Below are positions 29,745 through 39,125 of a stretch of 64,000 nucleotides of DNA, in pieces (the stretch's first letter is position 1; each line of letters begins with the position of its first letter). The notes beneath the pieces are model-generated. The model saw only the letters and a list, made by a program, of their open reading frames with translations. It was not told the origin of the DNA and ran no database searches. Both the position numbers and the translations under genes were made by a program. The DNA comes from Saccharopolyspora rhizosphaerae. Its GTDB lineage: Bacteria; Actinomycetota; Actinomycetes; Mycobacteriales; Pseudonocardiaceae. The stretch is taken from positions 62,001 to 126,000 of the forward strand of contig NZ_RSAA01000035.1 of assembly GCF_003931915.1 (NCBI RefSeq), read 5' to 3'.

Positions 29745-30622
29745 GTCGCCTCCGGGTGGGCGCGCGCGACGCTCTGCAGCTCCGCGAGCAGGTAACCCAT
29801 GGCTTCCGTGTGCCGTCCGTGCCTGCCGGTGCCGCCGGCCACCCCGGCCTTGGCAGGAACCTCGGGTAGCTGCAGGGTCGAGGCTTGCAGAACCTGTTCC
29901 AGCACGCCGTCGAACTCCTCGCGCACAGCTGCCGGGTCGACCGCGACGCCCGCGTCGGCCAAGCGGGATTCGGTCTCGTGCGGCGCGAACAGCTCGTCCA
30001 CGAACGGCCAGTTCTCGGTGAAGGCTTCCTGCATGCGCTCGTGGGAGAAAGGCGTCCCATCACCGAGGCGCACTGCCCACTGGGCTGCGTAGTCGCGGTG
30101 GTAGGTCAACTCCTTGACGCCCTTGTCCGCGATGGCGGCGAGCACCGGGTCCCGGGACGCGGTCAGCCGCTGGAACAGGGCGAGCCGCCACGTGGACAGC
30201 ACCAGCAGGACCGCGATGAGCCGGCCGAAGTCACCGCCTTCGAGCTCAGCGAGCCGCACGTTGCGGAACTGGTGCTCGTCGCGGAAGAACGCGTAGTGGT
30301 CCTCACCGCGTCCGCTGCCGTCGGCCTTGCCAGCTCGCGCGAGCAGCAGCCGGGCCTGCCCGAGCAGGTCCAGGCCGATGTTGGCGATGGCGACCTCGTC
30401 CTCGAGTTCGGGCGCGAAGGTGCACCACTGCTGCAACCGGTGGGAGAGGACGAGCGCGTCGTCGCCCAGCATCAAGCAGTACGCGGCCAGGTCCGCTCCG
30501 TCCACACCGGACGGGACCGAGGTGTCGACCCCTGCCAGCGGGTCGTCGAACCCGGTGCCGAAGGCCCAACGCGAGTCGTCGTGGGCGTCGATGAGTGCCT
30601 CGTAGGCGTTGTCGAAGGACAT
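29738..30622 (-). CDS. paaC: Phenylacetyl-CoA epoxidase structural subunit (294 aa)
   Basis: Ferritin-like partner of PaaA that forms the stable heterodimer core but lacks a complete diiron site. Residues 35-270 are helical; LGDDALVLSHRLQQWCTFAPELEDE and VKELTYHRDYAAQWAVRLGD are family signatures. It overlaps paaD and starts 7 bases after the paaB stop. Confidence 0.95.
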   Translation of the reverse strand: MSFDNAYEALIDAHDDSRWAFGTGFDDPLAGVDTSVPSGVDGADLAAYCLMLGDDALVLSHRLQQWCTFAPELEDEVAIANIGLDLLGQARLLLARAGKADGSGRGEDHYAFFRDEHQFRNVRLAELEGGDFGRLIAVLLVLSTWRLALFQRLTASRDPVLAAIADKGVKELTYHRDYAAQWAVRLGDGTPFSHERMQEAFTENWPFVDELFAPHETESRLADAGVAVDPAAVREEFDGVLEQVLQASTLQLPEVPAKAGVAGGTGRHGRHTEAMGYLLAELQSVARAHPEATW

Positions 30623-30629
30623 CGTCGGC

Positions 30630-30917
30630 TCACATGTGGGGAACGTTGTCGGGAATGTCGTAGAAGGTCGGGTGCCGGTACACCTTGTCCCCCGAGGGCG
30701 CGAAGAAGGGATCCTTCTCGTCAGGGCTGGACGCGGTGATCTCCGAGGCCTTCACGACCCAGATGCTCACGCCTTCGTTGCGTCGCGTGTAGAGGTCGCG
30801 TGCGTGGTGCACGGCCATCTGGTCGTCCGCGGCGCGGAGGGAACCGACGTGCACGTGGTTCAAACCGCGCTTGCCGCGCACGAACACCTCGTAGAGCGGC
30901 CATTCACTGCGACTCAT
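30630..30917 (-). CDS. paaB: Phenylacetyl-CoA epoxidase subunit B (95 aa)
   Basis: Small bridging subunit joining two PaaAC pairs. [20 protein letters not shown] (residues 6-25) is the PaaB signature and the length is typical. The ATG at 30917 overlaps the paaA stop as ATGA. A longer in-frame extension would read into paaA and is rejected. Confidence 0.95.
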   Translation of the reverse strand: MSRSEWPLYEVFVRGKRGLNHVHVGSLRAADDQMAVHHARDLYTRRNEGVSIWVVKASEITASSPDEKDPFFAPSGDKVYRHPTFYDIPDNVPHM

Positions 30918-31861
30918 GACTTCGCCTCCGTCATCTTGCGCGCGTGCGCTGCCGCGGCTTCGCGGACCCAGGCGCCGTCCTCGTGCGCCTTCCTCCGTCG
31001 TGCCAGCCGTTCGGTGTTGCACGGGCCGTTGCCCTTGATGACCTGCTTGAGCTCGTTCCAGTCGACCTCGCCGAAGTCGTAGTGGCCGCGTTCGGCGTTC
31101 CACTCGAGGTCGGGGTCCGGCAGCGTCACTCCGAGCACTTCGGCCTGCGGCACTGTCATGTCGACGAACCGCTGCCGCAGCTCGTCGTTGGTGTGCCGCT
31201 TGATCTTCCAGAGCATGGACTGCTCGGTGTGCGACGATTCGGCGTCAGGCGGGCCGAACATCATCAGTGACGGCCACCAGTACCGGTTCACCGCGTCCTG
31301 CACCATGTCCCGCTGCGCCTGGGTGCCTCGCATCATCGTCATCAGCAGCTCGTAGCCCTGGCGCTGGTGGAAAGACTCCTCCTTGCAGATGCGGATCATC
31401 GCCCGGGCGTAGGGGCCGTAGCTGGACCGGCACAGGGGGACCTGGTTGCAGATCGCAGCACCGTCGACGAGCCAGCCGATCACGCCGACATCGGCGAAGG
31501 ACAACGTCGGGTAGTTGAAGATCGACGAGTACTTCTGCTTGCCGCTGATGAGCTTCTCGGTCAATTCCTGCCGGTCACCGCCGAGCGTTTCGGCCGCCGA
31601 GTAGAGGTACAACCCGTGGCCGGCTTCGTCTTGGACCTTGGCCAGCAGGATGGCCTTGCGGCGCAGCGAAGGTGCCCGGGTGATCCAATTGCCCTCCGGT
31701 TGCATGCCGATGATCTCGGAGTGCGCGTGCTGGGCGATCTGCCGGACCATCGTCTTGCGGTAGGCCTCGGGAAGCCAGTCCCGGGGCTCGAGCCGCTGGT
31801 CCTTGGCGATGGTGTGCTCGAAGTGCTCCTCGAGCTCCTTCTCGGACAACGTCGCTGTCAT
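30914..31861 (-). CDS. paaA: Phenylacetyl-CoA epoxidase catalytic subunit (315 aa)
   Basis: Diiron oxygenase that epoxidises the aromatic ring of phenylacetyl-CoA. Ferritin-like helices carry the iron ligands in [13 protein letters not shown] (DExxH) and [15 protein letters not shown] (EExxH). It starts with ATG overlapping the paaZ stop, so paaZ-A-B are coupled. Confidence 0.97.
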   Translation of the reverse strand: MTATLSEKELEEHFEHTIAKDQRLEPRDWLPEAYRKTMVRQIAQHAHSEIIGMQPEGNWITRAPSLRRKAILLAKVQDEAGHGLYLYSAAETLGGDRQELTEKLISGKQKYSSIFNYPTLSFADVGVIGWLVDGAAICNQVPLCRSSYGPYARAMIRICKEESFHQRQGYELLMTMMRGTQAQRDMVQDAVNRYWWPSLMMFGPPDAESSHTEQSMLWKIKRHTNDELRQRFVDMTVPQAEVLGVTLPDPDLEWNAERGHYDFGEVDWNELKQVIKGNGPCNTERLARRRKAHEDGAWVREAAAAHARKMTEAKS

Positions 31862-33903
31862 CGCTGCTCCTTGGCCACCAGGGTGAGCACGTCGTACTTG
31901 GCGACCGACTCCTGGTTCTGGTTGGTCACGTCGGCGTCCCAGCGCACCTCGCCGTAGTCGGCGTTCTCGCGAGGGGTGGTCTGCTTGCAGGTCAACGTCA
32001 CGGTCAGCTCGTCGCCGGGCTTGACCGGGGTGAGGAACCGGAGGTTCTCCAGTCCGTAGTTGGCCAGCACCGGTCCGGGTTCGGGCGAGACGAACAGTCC
32101 CGCGGCGAAGGACACGACGAGGTAGCCGTGCGCCACGATCCCGCCGAACAGCGGGTTCTCCCGGGCCGCGGCTTCGTCGGTGTGGGCGTAGAAGGTGTCG
32201 CCGGTGAACTCCGCGAAGTGCGCCACGTCTTCCTCGGTGACCGCACGGGGACCGGCGACCACCGAGTCGCCCACCTTGAGCTCGGCGAGGGACTTGCGGA
32301 ACGGGTGGATCTCGGTCTCAGTGCGAGGGGCACCCTCCACCCAGCGGCCGGTAACCTGCGACAGGACGTTCGGGCTGCCCTGCACGGCCGTGCGCTGCAT
32401 GTGGTGCAGCACGCCGCGGACACCGCCCATCTCCTCGCCGCCGCCGGCGCGGCCCGGCCCGCCGTGCACGAGCGCCGGCATCGGCGACCCGTGCCCGGTC
32501 GACTCCTTCGCGTCGTCGTTGTCGAGCACCAGCAGCCGGCCGTGCCACGGCGCGGCACCGAGCACGACCTCCCGCGCGAACTGAGCGTCTGCGGTGACCA
32601 CGGATCCCGCGAGGCTTCCCTGACCGCGTGCGGCGTAGTCGACCACCTGCTCGACCGAGGTGTAGGACATCAAGGTCGACACCGGCCCGAACGCCTCGAC
32701 CTCGTGGGGCTCGACGCGCTCGGGGTCGGCCTTGAGCAGGACCGGTGAGAGGAAGGCTCCCTTCTCCGCATCCGCGTCGACGACCTCGACGCGCTCGGGA
32801 TCACCGAACACGATGTCGCCGGCGCCGCGCAGCGCCTTCAGGGAGCGGCGGACCTCTTCGCGCTGTTCCAGGCTCGCCAACGCCCCCATCCGCACCCCGG
32901 AGTTGGCGGGGTTGCCGACCTTGACCTTCGCCAGGCGTTCGGCGGCCGCCTCGGCCACGTCGTCGAGCAACTCGGCGGGGACGAACGCGCGCCGGATCGC
33001 CGTGCACTTCTGCCCTGCCTTGACGGTCATCTCGGTGACCAGCTGCTTGACGTAGAGGTCGAACTCAGGCGTGCCCGGTGTGGCGTCGGGGCCGAGGATC
33101 GAGCAGTTGAGCGAATCAGCCTCGGCGTTGAAGCGGACCGAGTTGCGCACGATGGCCGGGTGGGCGCGCAGCTTCTGCGCGGTGGAGGCCGACCCGGTGA
33201 ACGACACGAGGTCCTGCCCGGTCACGTGGTCGAGGAGGTCGCCCGCGCTTCCGCTGATCAGCTGCAGGGCGCCTTCGGGGATGATCCCCGACTCGACGAT
33301 CAGCTCGACCAGCTTCTCGGTGACGTAGGCGGTCTGGCTGGCGGGCTTGATCAGGCTCGGGACACCGGCGAGGAAGGCCGGGGCGAACTTCTCCAGCGGC
33401 CCCCACGCGGGGAAGTTGAACGCGTTGATCTGCACCGCGACGCCGCGCAGCGGTGTGGCGATGTGCTGGGCGAGGAACGTGCCGCCCTTGCTGAGCGGTT
33501 CGACAGCTCCCTCGACGTAGACGGTGTCGTTGGGCAGTTCCCTCCGGCCCTTGCTGGAGTAGGAGAAGAGGACCCCGATGCCGCCGTCGATGTCGAACTT
33601 GGAGTCCCCGACGGTCGCGCCGGTCTTGGCGGACAGTTCGTAGAGCTCCTCGCGGTGCTCGCGGAGGTGCGACGCCAACGCCTTGAGCAGTGCCGCGCGC
33701 TGGTGGAACGTCAGTTCCCTGAGCGCCGGGCCACCGACCCGACGGCCGTGGTTGAGCGCGGCGGCCATGTCGATGCCGGCCGAGGAGATCCGCGCGACCT
33801 CTTCGCCGGTGACGGCGTCGTGCAGTGGTGTGCCGTCGCCTTCACCCACCTGCCAGCGGCCACTGGTGTAGCTGCGCAGGACCTTGCTCGCACCCTGAGC
33901 CAT
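31858..33903 (-). CDS. paaZ: Bifunctional oxepin-CoA hydrolase / semialdehyde dehydrogenase (681 aa)
   Basis: Opens the oxepin-CoA ring and oxidises the resulting aldehyde with NADP. N-terminal aldehyde dehydrogenase (1-520) with Glu261 in FNAEADSL and catalytic Cys300 in [12 protein letters not shown]-terminal MaoC-type hotdog hydratase (about 540-681) with [12 protein letters not shown] and [11 protein letters not shown]. The ATG at 33903 was chosen; further upstream lie a PaaR-type operator and the divergent promoter. First gene of the minus-strand paa operon. Confidence 0.95.
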   Translation of the reverse strand: MAQGASKVLRSYTSGRWQVGEGDGTPLHDAVTGEEVARISSAGIDMAAALNHGRRVGGPALRELTFHQRAALLKALASHLREHREELYELSAKTGATVGDSKFDIDGGIGVLFSYSSKGRRELPNDTVYVEGAVEPLSKGGTFLAQHIATPLRGVAVQINAFNFPAWGPLEKFAPAFLAGVPSLIKPASQTAYVTEKLVELIVESGIIPEGALQLISGSAGDLLDHVTGQDLVSFTGSASTAQKLRAHPAIVRNSVRFNAEADSLNCSILGPDATPGTPEFDLYVKQLVTEMTVKAGQKCTAIRRAFVPAELLDDVAEAAAERLAKVKVGNPANSGVRMGALASLEQREEVRRSLKALRGAGDIVFGDPERVEVVDADAEKGAFLSPVLLKADPERVEPHEVEAFGPVSTLMSYTSVEQVVDYAARGQGSLAGSVVTADAQFAREVVLGAAPWHGRLLVLDNDDAKESTGHGSPMPALVHGGPGRAGGGEEMGGVRGVLHHMQRTAVQGSPNVLSQVTGRWVEGAPRTETEIHPFRKSLAELKVGDSVVAGPRAVTEEDVAHFAEFTGDTFYAHTDEAAARENPLFGGIVAHGYLVVSFAAGLFVSPEPGPVLANYGLENLRFLTPVKPGDELTVTLTCKQTTPRENADYGEVRWDADVTNQNQESVAKYDVLTLVAKEQR

Positions 33904-33924
33904 CGTGCCTCGCTCTCCAGAATT

Positions 33925-33946
33925 ACTAACCGAACGGTCGGGAATT
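33925..33946 (-). promoter_or_regulatory. PaaR-type operator upstream of paaZ
   Basis: ACTAACCGAACGGTCGGGAA plus TT fits the actinobacterial PaaR palindrome (ACTNACCGN6CGGTNAGT form) with two mismatches. It lies 22-43 bases before the paaZ start, next to a minus-strand TAGCAT -10 candidate (33956-33951), where binding would block the promoter. Confidence 0.75.
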
Positions 33947-34017
33947 AATGCTAGCGCGCCACCCCGCAGAACGGAAGTGGCGAGAACACCCCGTGCGCCC
34001 CAGCCGGCGCAGGCGGC

Positions 34018-34041
34018 GAGCAAGGGAACCTTCCTCCCACC
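34018..34041 (+). repeat. Interspersed GGGAACCTTCC element, copy 9
   Basis: GAGCAAGGGAACCTTCCTCC followed by CACC. Unusual site: it sits in the middle of a divergent promoter region, between paaZ and paaI, rather than at a gene end. Confidence 0.85.
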
Positions 34042-34092
34042 GCCACCACGAGAAGTCCTCCTGTGGACGGGGATCGTCCGAATCCGCCACCC

Positions 34093-34122
34093 TTGACATC
34101 TGTTCTGGCGCTGACATTTACT
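34093..34122 (+). promoter_or_regulatory. Probable promoter of paaI-paaK-paaR
   Basis: TTGACA (34093-34098), 18-base spacer, TTTACT (34117-34122). A start near 34129 places the PaaR site (34134-34155) at the beginning of the transcript, a classical repressor position. Confidence 0.55.
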
Positions 34123-34133
34123 TGAGCGGATTT

Positions 34134-34155
34134 CTTTACCGTCCATTCGGTCAGT
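34134..34155 (+). promoter_or_regulatory. PaaR-type operator upstream of paaI
   Basis: CTTTACCGTCCATTCGGTCA plus GT. It matches the PaaR palindrome with three mismatches, none in the ACCG/CGGT arms, 11-32 bases before the paaI start. Together with the paaZ site it puts both arms under the same control. Confidence 0.72.
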
Positions 34156-34165
34156 AAGCAAGGCG

Positions 34166-34606
34166 GTGGCGCACGTGACGAGCTCGGCGAACCGACTCAC
34201 CGATTCCGCGAAGTCCATGCTTGAAGCCGACGCCGCCTCGGCCGCGCTCGGCATCGACGTGACAGCGGCGCACGACGGCACAGCGGTGGCGCGGATGCGG
34301 GTGACCGAGCAGATGGTCAACGGGCACGACATCACCCACGGCGGCTACGTCTTCTTGCTGGCTGACACGACCTTCGCCGCCGCCTGCAACAGCCACGGTC
34401 CCGTCACCGTCGCCGCAGGAGCCGAGATCTCGTTCGTCACGAGCGCCCGTCTCGGTGACGAGCTGGTGGCGAACGCGCAGGAACGGACCAGGTACGGCCG
34501 CAACGGCATCTACGACGTCACGGTGCACCGGGAAACCCCCTCCGGACCGGAGGTCGTCGCGGAGTTCCGCGGCCGCAGCCGCACCGTTGGACAGATCAAG
34601 CGCTGA
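34166..34606 (+). CDS. paaI: Acyl-CoA thioesterase (146 aa)
   Basis: Hotdog-fold thioesterase that releases CoA from dead-end phenylacetyl-CoA products. NGHDITHGGYVFLLADTTFA (about residues 51-70) holds the conserved His, Gly and Asp of the PaaI active site. It starts at a GTG; a second GTG nine bases on is possible. First gene of the plus-strand arm, 13 bases before paaK. Confidence 0.93.
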   Translation: MAHVTSSANRLTDSAKSMLEADAASAALGIDVTAAHDGTAVARMRVTEQMVNGHDITHGGYVFLLADTTFAAACNSHGPVTVAAGAEISFVTSARLGDELVANAQERTRYGRNGIYDVTVHRETPSGPEVVAEFRGRSRTVGQIKR

Positions 34607-34619
34607 GGAGTCTTCCCCC

Positions 34620-35966
34620 ATGACGACCACGCACAACGAGGTGCCGAGCGCACGCCGGCTGGGTGCTGCGCCCGCAGTGGACGACCTCTCGCCGGCAGAA
34701 CGGCTGAGCACCGACGAGCTTCGCGCGCTGCAGCTCGAACGACTGCAGTGGACCCTCCACCACGCCTACGACAACGTCCCCTTCTACCGTCGGAAGTTCG
34801 ACGACGCCGGCGTGCACCCGGACGACTGCCGGGAACTCGACGACCTGCAGAAGTTCCCCTTCACCACCAAGCAGGACCTGCGCGACAACTACCCGTTCGG
34901 CATGTTCGCCGTCCCGCAGGACCAGGTGCGCCGGGTGCACGCCTCCAGCGGCACGACCGGCAAGCCCACCGTCGTCGGCTACACCGAAGGCGACATCGAC
35001 GCGTGGGCGACCGTGGTCGCGAGGTCGATCTTCGCCGCCGGGGGACGGCCCGGGCACAAGGTTCACGTGTCCTACGGGTACGGCCTGTTCACCGGCGGGC
35101 TCGGTGCCCACTACGGGGCGGAGAAGCTCGGCGCCACCGTCATCCCCGCTTCGGGGGGCATGACCGCGCGGCAGGTGCAGATCATCACCGACTTCCGCCC
35201 CGAGATCATCATGGTGACGCCGTCCTACATGCTGACGCTCCTCGACGAGTTCGAGCGCCAGGGGATCGACCCTCGCAGCAGCTCGCTCAAGGTCGGGATC
35301 TTCGGTGCCGAGCCGTGGACCGAGCAGATGCGTCGCGAGATCGAGGAGCGCGCCGACATCGACGCGGTCGACATCTACGGCCTCTCGGAGGTCATGGGAC
35401 CCGGTGTGGCGCAGGAAGCGATCGAGACCAAGGACGGTCTGCACATCTGGGAGGACCACTTCTACCCCGAGGTCATCGACCCGATCGACGGTGTCCCGCT
35501 TGCCGAGGGCGCCACTGGCGAGCTGCTGTTCACCTCGCTGACCAAGCAAGCGCTGCCGATCATCCGCTACCGGACCCGCGACCTCACGGCGCTGCGGCCC
35601 GGGACGGCGCGTCCTGCCTACCGGCGCATGGACAAGGTCACCGGTCGCAGTGACGACATGATCATCCTGCGCGGGGTGAACGTCTTCCCCACCCAGGTCG
35701 AGGAGATCGTGCTCGACACCACCGACCTGTCTCCGCACTTCCAGCTCAAGATCACCCGCCAGGACCGGCTCGACCGGCTGACTGTGCTCGTCGAGGCGCT
35801 GCCGGAAACCACACCGGAACGTCGGCAGACCGCCTCGGAGGAGGTCGCCGCCCGGGTCAAGGACGGTGTGGGAGTCAGCGTCGGCGTGGAGATCGTGGAG
35901 CCCGGTTCCCTGGAACGCTCGGTGGGCAAGCTCCGCCGCGTCATCGACCAACGCCCTCGTGACTGA
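34620..35966 (+). CDS. paaK: Phenylacetate-CoA ligase (448 aa)
   Basis: Activates phenylacetate with ATP and CoA, the committed first step. AMP-binding domain with phosphate loop SSGTTGKP (109-116), GIFGAEPWTEQMR and YGLSEVMGPGVA; the C-terminal swivel domain has the catalytic-lysine region near SVGKLRRVID. The ATG at 34620 has GAGGAG 9 bases upstream overlapping the paaI stop. Confidence 0.96.
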   Translation: MTTTHNEVPSARRLGAAPAVDDLSPAERLSTDELRALQLERLQWTLHHAYDNVPFYRRKFDDAGVHPDDCRELDDLQKFPFTTKQDLRDNYPFGMFAVPQDQVRRVHASSGTTGKPTVVGYTEGDIDAWATVVARSIFAAGGRPGHKVHVSYGYGLFTGGLGAHYGAEKLGATVIPASGGMTARQVQIITDFRPEIIMVTPSYMLTLLDEFERQGIDPRSSSLKVGIFGAEPWTEQMRREIEERADIDAVDIYGLSEVMGPGVAQEAIETKDGLHIWEDHFYPEVIDPIDGVPLAEGATGELLFTSLTKQALPIIRYRTRDLTALRPGTARPAYRRMDKVTGRSDDMIILRGVNVFPTQVEEIVLDTTDLSPHFQLKITRQDRLDRLTVLVEALPETTPERRQTASEEVAARVKDGVGVSVGVEIVEPGSLERSVGKLRRVIDQRPRD

Positions 35967-35980
35967 AACCACTTGCGATA

Positions 35981-36607
35981 ATGGCTCCCATGACCGATCC
36001 ACCCAGCACCCGCGGCACCAAACGCGGTCGCCCAGGCTACGACTTGGAATCCCTGCTCGCGGTGGCGGTCAAGCTGTTCAACGAGCGCGGTTACGACGGC
36101 ACCAGCATGGAGGATCTGTCGCGCAAGCTGCAGATCACCAAGTCCGCGATCTACCACCACGTGCGCAGCAAGGACGAACTGCTGCGACTGGCCGTGAACC
36201 GCGGTTTGGACGGACTGTTCGCTGAAGCGGACAAGCTGGAGACCATCGACGGCCGCGCCATCGACAAGCTCGAATACCTGGTTCGGGCCAGCGTCGGCGT
36301 GCTCGTCGAGCAGCTGCCCTTCGTGACCCTGTTGCTGCGGATCCGCGGCAACACGAAGGTCGAGAAGGCCGCGCTGGCCCGACGTCGGGAGTTCGACCAG
36401 ATCGTCGCCGACCTGGTCAGCAAGGCCGCCGCTGACGGAGATCTTCGCTCCGACGTGGACCCGGCGACGGCGGCCCGCCTGCTGTTCGGCATGGTCAACT
36501 CGATCGTCGAGTGGTACCGGCCTCACCGCGGCGCGGAGGCGAAGACGCTCGCGGACACGGTGGCCACGGTCGCGTTCGACGGCCTGCGCGTGCGCAAGCA
36601 GGACTGA
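35981..36607 (+). CDS. paaR: TetR-family repressor, probable PaaR (208 aa)
   Basis: Helix-turn-helix at about residues 25-65 (SMEDLSRKLQITKSAIYHHV), helical ligand domain after it; the likely effector is phenylacetyl-CoA. It lies 14 bases after paaK, and sites fitting the actinobacterial PaaR palindrome stand before both paaZ and paaI, which supports the assignment. Starts at 35981 or 35990 are both possible; no clear ribosome site. Confidence 0.85.
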   Translation: MAPMTDPPSTRGTKRGRPGYDLESLLAVAVKLFNERGYDGTSMEDLSRKLQITKSAIYHHVRSKDELLRLAVNRGLDGLFAEADKLETIDGRAIDKLEYLVRASVGVLVEQLPFVTLLLRIRGNTKVEKAALARRREFDQIVADLVSKAAADGDLRSDVDPATAARLLFGMVNSIVEWYRPHRGAEAKTLADTVATVAFDGLRVRKQD

Positions 36608-36626
36608 TCCGGAGCCCGGCCGACTC

Positions 36627-36643
36627 GCGCTGAACCTCAGCGC
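36627..36643. terminator. Short hairpin between convergent paaR and the FadR-type gene
   Basis: GCGCTGA-ACC-TCAGCGC, 7-bp stem overlapping the stop codon of the minus-strand gene. Weak, no U-tract; it may act as the shared transcript end. Confidence 0.4.
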
Positions 36644-37371
36644 TCGACGTCGTCGAGCCGGTAGAAGTCGTTGATGTGACCGCGCAGCAGCGCAACGGCA
36701 CGTTCAGCGTCGTGGTCCTCGATCGCCTGGACGAGAGCCAGGTGTTCGCGATGCAGCCGCTGCGAGGTGACTCGCCGGTCCTCCAACGGCTCGTGGGCCT
36801 CGACCATCTGGCGTTGGATCGCTGTCCGCAGCGAAGCCATGAGGTGGGCGGCCAACGAGTTGCCGGTGGACTCCGCGATCCGGACGTGGAACTCGGTGTC
36901 GAGGCGGTGGAAGTCACCGGTGGTGAGCTCCGGGCCATCCATCTCGTCGAGGATCTCGCGCAGGGCGTGGTGGTCGGCGGAGGTCGCGTGCCGGGCGGCT
37001 TCGGTGATCGCCCACTCCTCCAGGGTCAAGCGGGTCCGCAACACCTCGGTGCGGTCGAAGTGGCCGAGGGCCAGCTGCATCTTCAGCAGCATCGAGAGGC
37101 CCGTGCCCGGCTGTCCGAGGAAGACAGTTCCGCCTTCAGGCCCGCGGCCGGGTCGCACGTCGACGATGCCCAGGGCTTCGAGAACGCGCAGCGCTTCACG
37201 CAACGACGGCCGGCTGACACCGAGGAGTTGAGCGAATTCGCGCTCGCTGGGCAACCGGTCGCCAGGCGCCAAGCGCCCGTCGAGGATGCGGCGCTCGATC
37301 TGCGCCATGACCTGCTCGTAGGTCCGGGTCTTGTGCACCGGCTCCCATGAATTCTGGGTAGCGGAACTCAT
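36637..37371 (-). CDS. GntR/FadR-family transcriptional regulator with FCD domain (244 aa)
   Basis: Winged helix-turn-helix (residues 15-80; RLPSEREFAQLLGVSRPSLR is the GntR signature) followed by an all-helical FCD ligand domain with the metal/ligand His pattern (FHRLDTEFH, AIEDHD). The ATG at 37371 was chosen; the open frame upstream is unconserved. It is convergent with paaR and upstream-tandem to the symporter pair it may control. A 14-bp perfect inverted repeat lies 50-84 bases before its start. Confidence 0.9.
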   Translation of the reverse strand: MSSATQNSWEPVHKTRTYEQVMAQIERRILDGRLAPGDRLPSEREFAQLLGVSRPSLREALRVLEALGIVDVRPGRGPEGGTVFLGQPGTGLSMLLKMQLALGHFDRTEVLRTRLTLEEWAITEAARHATSADHHALREILDEMDGPELTTGDFHRLDTEFHVRIAESTGNSLAAHLMASLRTAIQRQMVEAHEPLEDRRVTSQRLHREHLALVQAIEDHDAERAVALLRGHINDFYRLDDVER

Positions 37372-37420
37372 GCCATCCTCGCTTTCCCGGCTGCTACGCC
37401 AGCCACTCCCCGGTCCCGTC

Positions 37421-37455
37421 ACGCAACACCGATGCCCACGACATCGGTGTTGCGT
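37421..37455. promoter_or_regulatory. 14-bp perfect inverted repeat upstream of the FadR-type gene
   Basis: ACGCAACACCGATG (37421-37434) and its exact complement (37442-37455) around a 7-base centre. It is longer than the usual GntR-family operator (about 12-16 bp in total), so it could be two operators, a site for another dimeric regulator, or an RNA hairpin in the leader. Confidence 0.55.
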
Positions 37456-37501
37456 CGACCGCCTCGGACAGTCCTGCCGGCGAAGTCGGCCCAGGGCGGT
37501 G

Positions 37502-37553
37502 GAAGCAGGGAACCTTCCTGCCGGGGAAGTAGCAGGAAGGTTCCCTTCCACTG
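37502..37553. terminator. Hairpin made from two inverted interspersed repeats, copies 10 and 11, after the symporter gene
   Basis: Copy 10 (37502-37522, plus) and copy 11 (37531-37553, minus) face each other; GGGAACCTTCCTGC (37508-37521) pairs perfectly with 37532-37545 around a 10-base loop. It lies 18 bases past the symporter stop and so probably ends that transcript. Confidence 0.8.
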
Positions 37554-37562
37554 GTCAGCTGC

Positions 37563-39125
37563 TCAGGAGGTGCCTATGCCTGTGAGCGAACGGACCTCCA
37601 TCTCGTCGGCCCGGACGCCGTCCTCCCGATCGCCGAGCAGGGTTCCGATGTAGCCCAACAGGAAGGACGCGGGAATCGACACCAGGCCCGGGTTGCTCAG
37701 CGGGAACCAGGCGAAGTCGATGCCGGGCAACATCGAGGTCGGCGAACCGGAGACCACCGGCGAGAAGATCATCAAGATCAGGCACGTGCCCATCCCGCCG
37801 TACATCCCCCACAGCGACCCTCGCGTGTTGAACCGTCGCCAGTACAGCGAGAACAACAGGGTGGACAGGTTCGCCGACGCGGCGAAGGCGAAGGCGAGGG
37901 AGACCAGGAATGCGAGGTTCTGCCCGTTGACCAGGATGCCGCCGACGATCGAGGTGGCGCCGATGACCAACGCGGTCAGCCGTGCCACCCGGATTTCCGA
38001 CTCGGAATCGGCCTCGCCTCGCCTGATGACGTTGGCGTACACGTCGTGGGCGAAGGACGCCGATGCGGTCAGAGTCAGCCCTGACACCACGGCGAGGATC
38101 GTGGCGAAGGCGATCGCGGCGACGATGCCCAGCAGCACCGTTCCGCCGATGCGGTAGGCCAGCAGTGGAGCCGCGGAGTTCTCACCGCCAGGCGCCGACA
38201 GGATCGAGTCGGTTCCGCTGACGGCTCCAGCTCCGAAACCGATCACGAACGTGCACAGGTAGAAGACGGACATGGTGACCGTCGCCCAGACGACGGAGCG
38301 TCGTGCCTGCAGGGCGTTGGGCACCGTGTAGAAGCGCATCAAGACGTGCGGAAGACCGGCGACACCGAGCACCAACGCCATCGAGAGCGAGATGAAGTCG
38401 AGCTTGGTGGTCACGTCCTTGCCGTACTCGGCGCCTGGGGCGAAGATCCGCTCGCCGAGGGGGTTCTTCTCAGCGGCGTGCTGCAGCAGGGAGGTGATGC
38501 TGTAGCCGAACTTGCCCATCAGGAACAGGGTCATGAAGGCGACGCACAGCATCAGCGCGACGGCCTTGATGATCTGCACCCACGTGGTTCCCTTCATCCC
38601 ACCCACGAGCACGTAGACGACCATCAACGCACCAACTCCGGCGATCACGAGAGCTTGCCCAGTGGCGCTGTGCACATCGAGCAGCAGGGACACGAGGCTT
38701 CCCGCGCCCGCGATCTGGGCGATCATGTAGATGAAGGAGATCATCAAGGTGGACACCGCTGCGGCGGCGCGCACCGGACGTGGTTGCGTCCGATAGCTGA
38801 TCACGTCTCCCATCGTGAACCGGCCGGTGTTGCGCAGCAGCTCAGCGATCAGGAGCAGGTTCACCAACCAGCCGACCAGGAAGCCGATCGAGTAGAGGAA
38901 CCCGTCGTAGCCGTGCACGGCGATGGCGCCGGCGATGCCCAGGAACGACGCGGCGGACAGGAAGTCACCGGACAGCGCGATCCCGTTCTGCGCACCGCTG
39001 AACTGCGACCCCGCGGCGAAGTAGTCGGTGGTGGTGCCGGCGCTGCTCACCCGGTAGACGACGTAGAGCGTGAACAGCACGAACGCCGCGAAGATGCTGA
39101 TGTTGAGCAGCGGGTTGGTGTCCAT
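37563..39125 (-). CDS. Sodium:solute symporter, ActP/MctC type (520 aa)
   Basis: SSS-family carboxylate transporter with about 13 hydrophobic helices and signatures such as GSQFSGAQNGIALSGDFLSA and GDVISYR. Homologues take up acetate, pyruvate or propionate; SSS permeases also import phenylacetate in pseudomonads (family knowledge). The ATG at 39125 overlaps the stop of the DUF485 gene as TGATG. Position beside the paa cluster makes phenylacetate or a related acid a plausible substrate (inference). Confidence 0.9.
   Translation of the reverse strand: MDTNPLLNISIFAAFVLFTLYVVYRVSSAGTTTDYFAAGSQFSGAQNGIALSGDFLSAASFLGIAGAIAVHGYDGFLYSIGFLVGWLVNLLLIAELLRNTGRFTMGDVISYRTQPRPVRAAAAVSTLMISFIYMIAQIAGAGSLVSLLLDVHSATGQALVIAGVGALMVVYVLVGGMKGTTWVQIIKAVALMLCVAFMTLFLMGKFGYSITSLLQHAAEKNPLGERIFAPGAEYGKDVTTKLDFISLSMALVLGVAGLPHVLMRFYTVPNALQARRSVVWATVTMSVFYLCTFVIGFGAGAVSGTDSILSAPGGENSAAPLLAYRIGGTVLLGIVAAIAFATILAVVSGLTLTASASFAHDVYANVIRRGEADSESEIRVARLTALVIGATSIVGGILVNGQNLAFLVSLAFAFAASANLSTLLFSLYWRRFNTRGSLWGMYGGMGTCLILMIFSPVVSGSPTSMLPGIDFAWFPLSNPGLVSIPASFLLGYIGTLLGDREDGVRADEMEVRSLTGIGTS

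Noticed and set aside
32743-32765. GAGAGGAAGGCTCCCTTCTC in paaZ resembling the interspersed element
   Set aside because: It encodes the [10 protein letters not shown]-type stretch expected in aldehyde dehydrogenases, with two mismatches to the core; best explained as coding coincidence.
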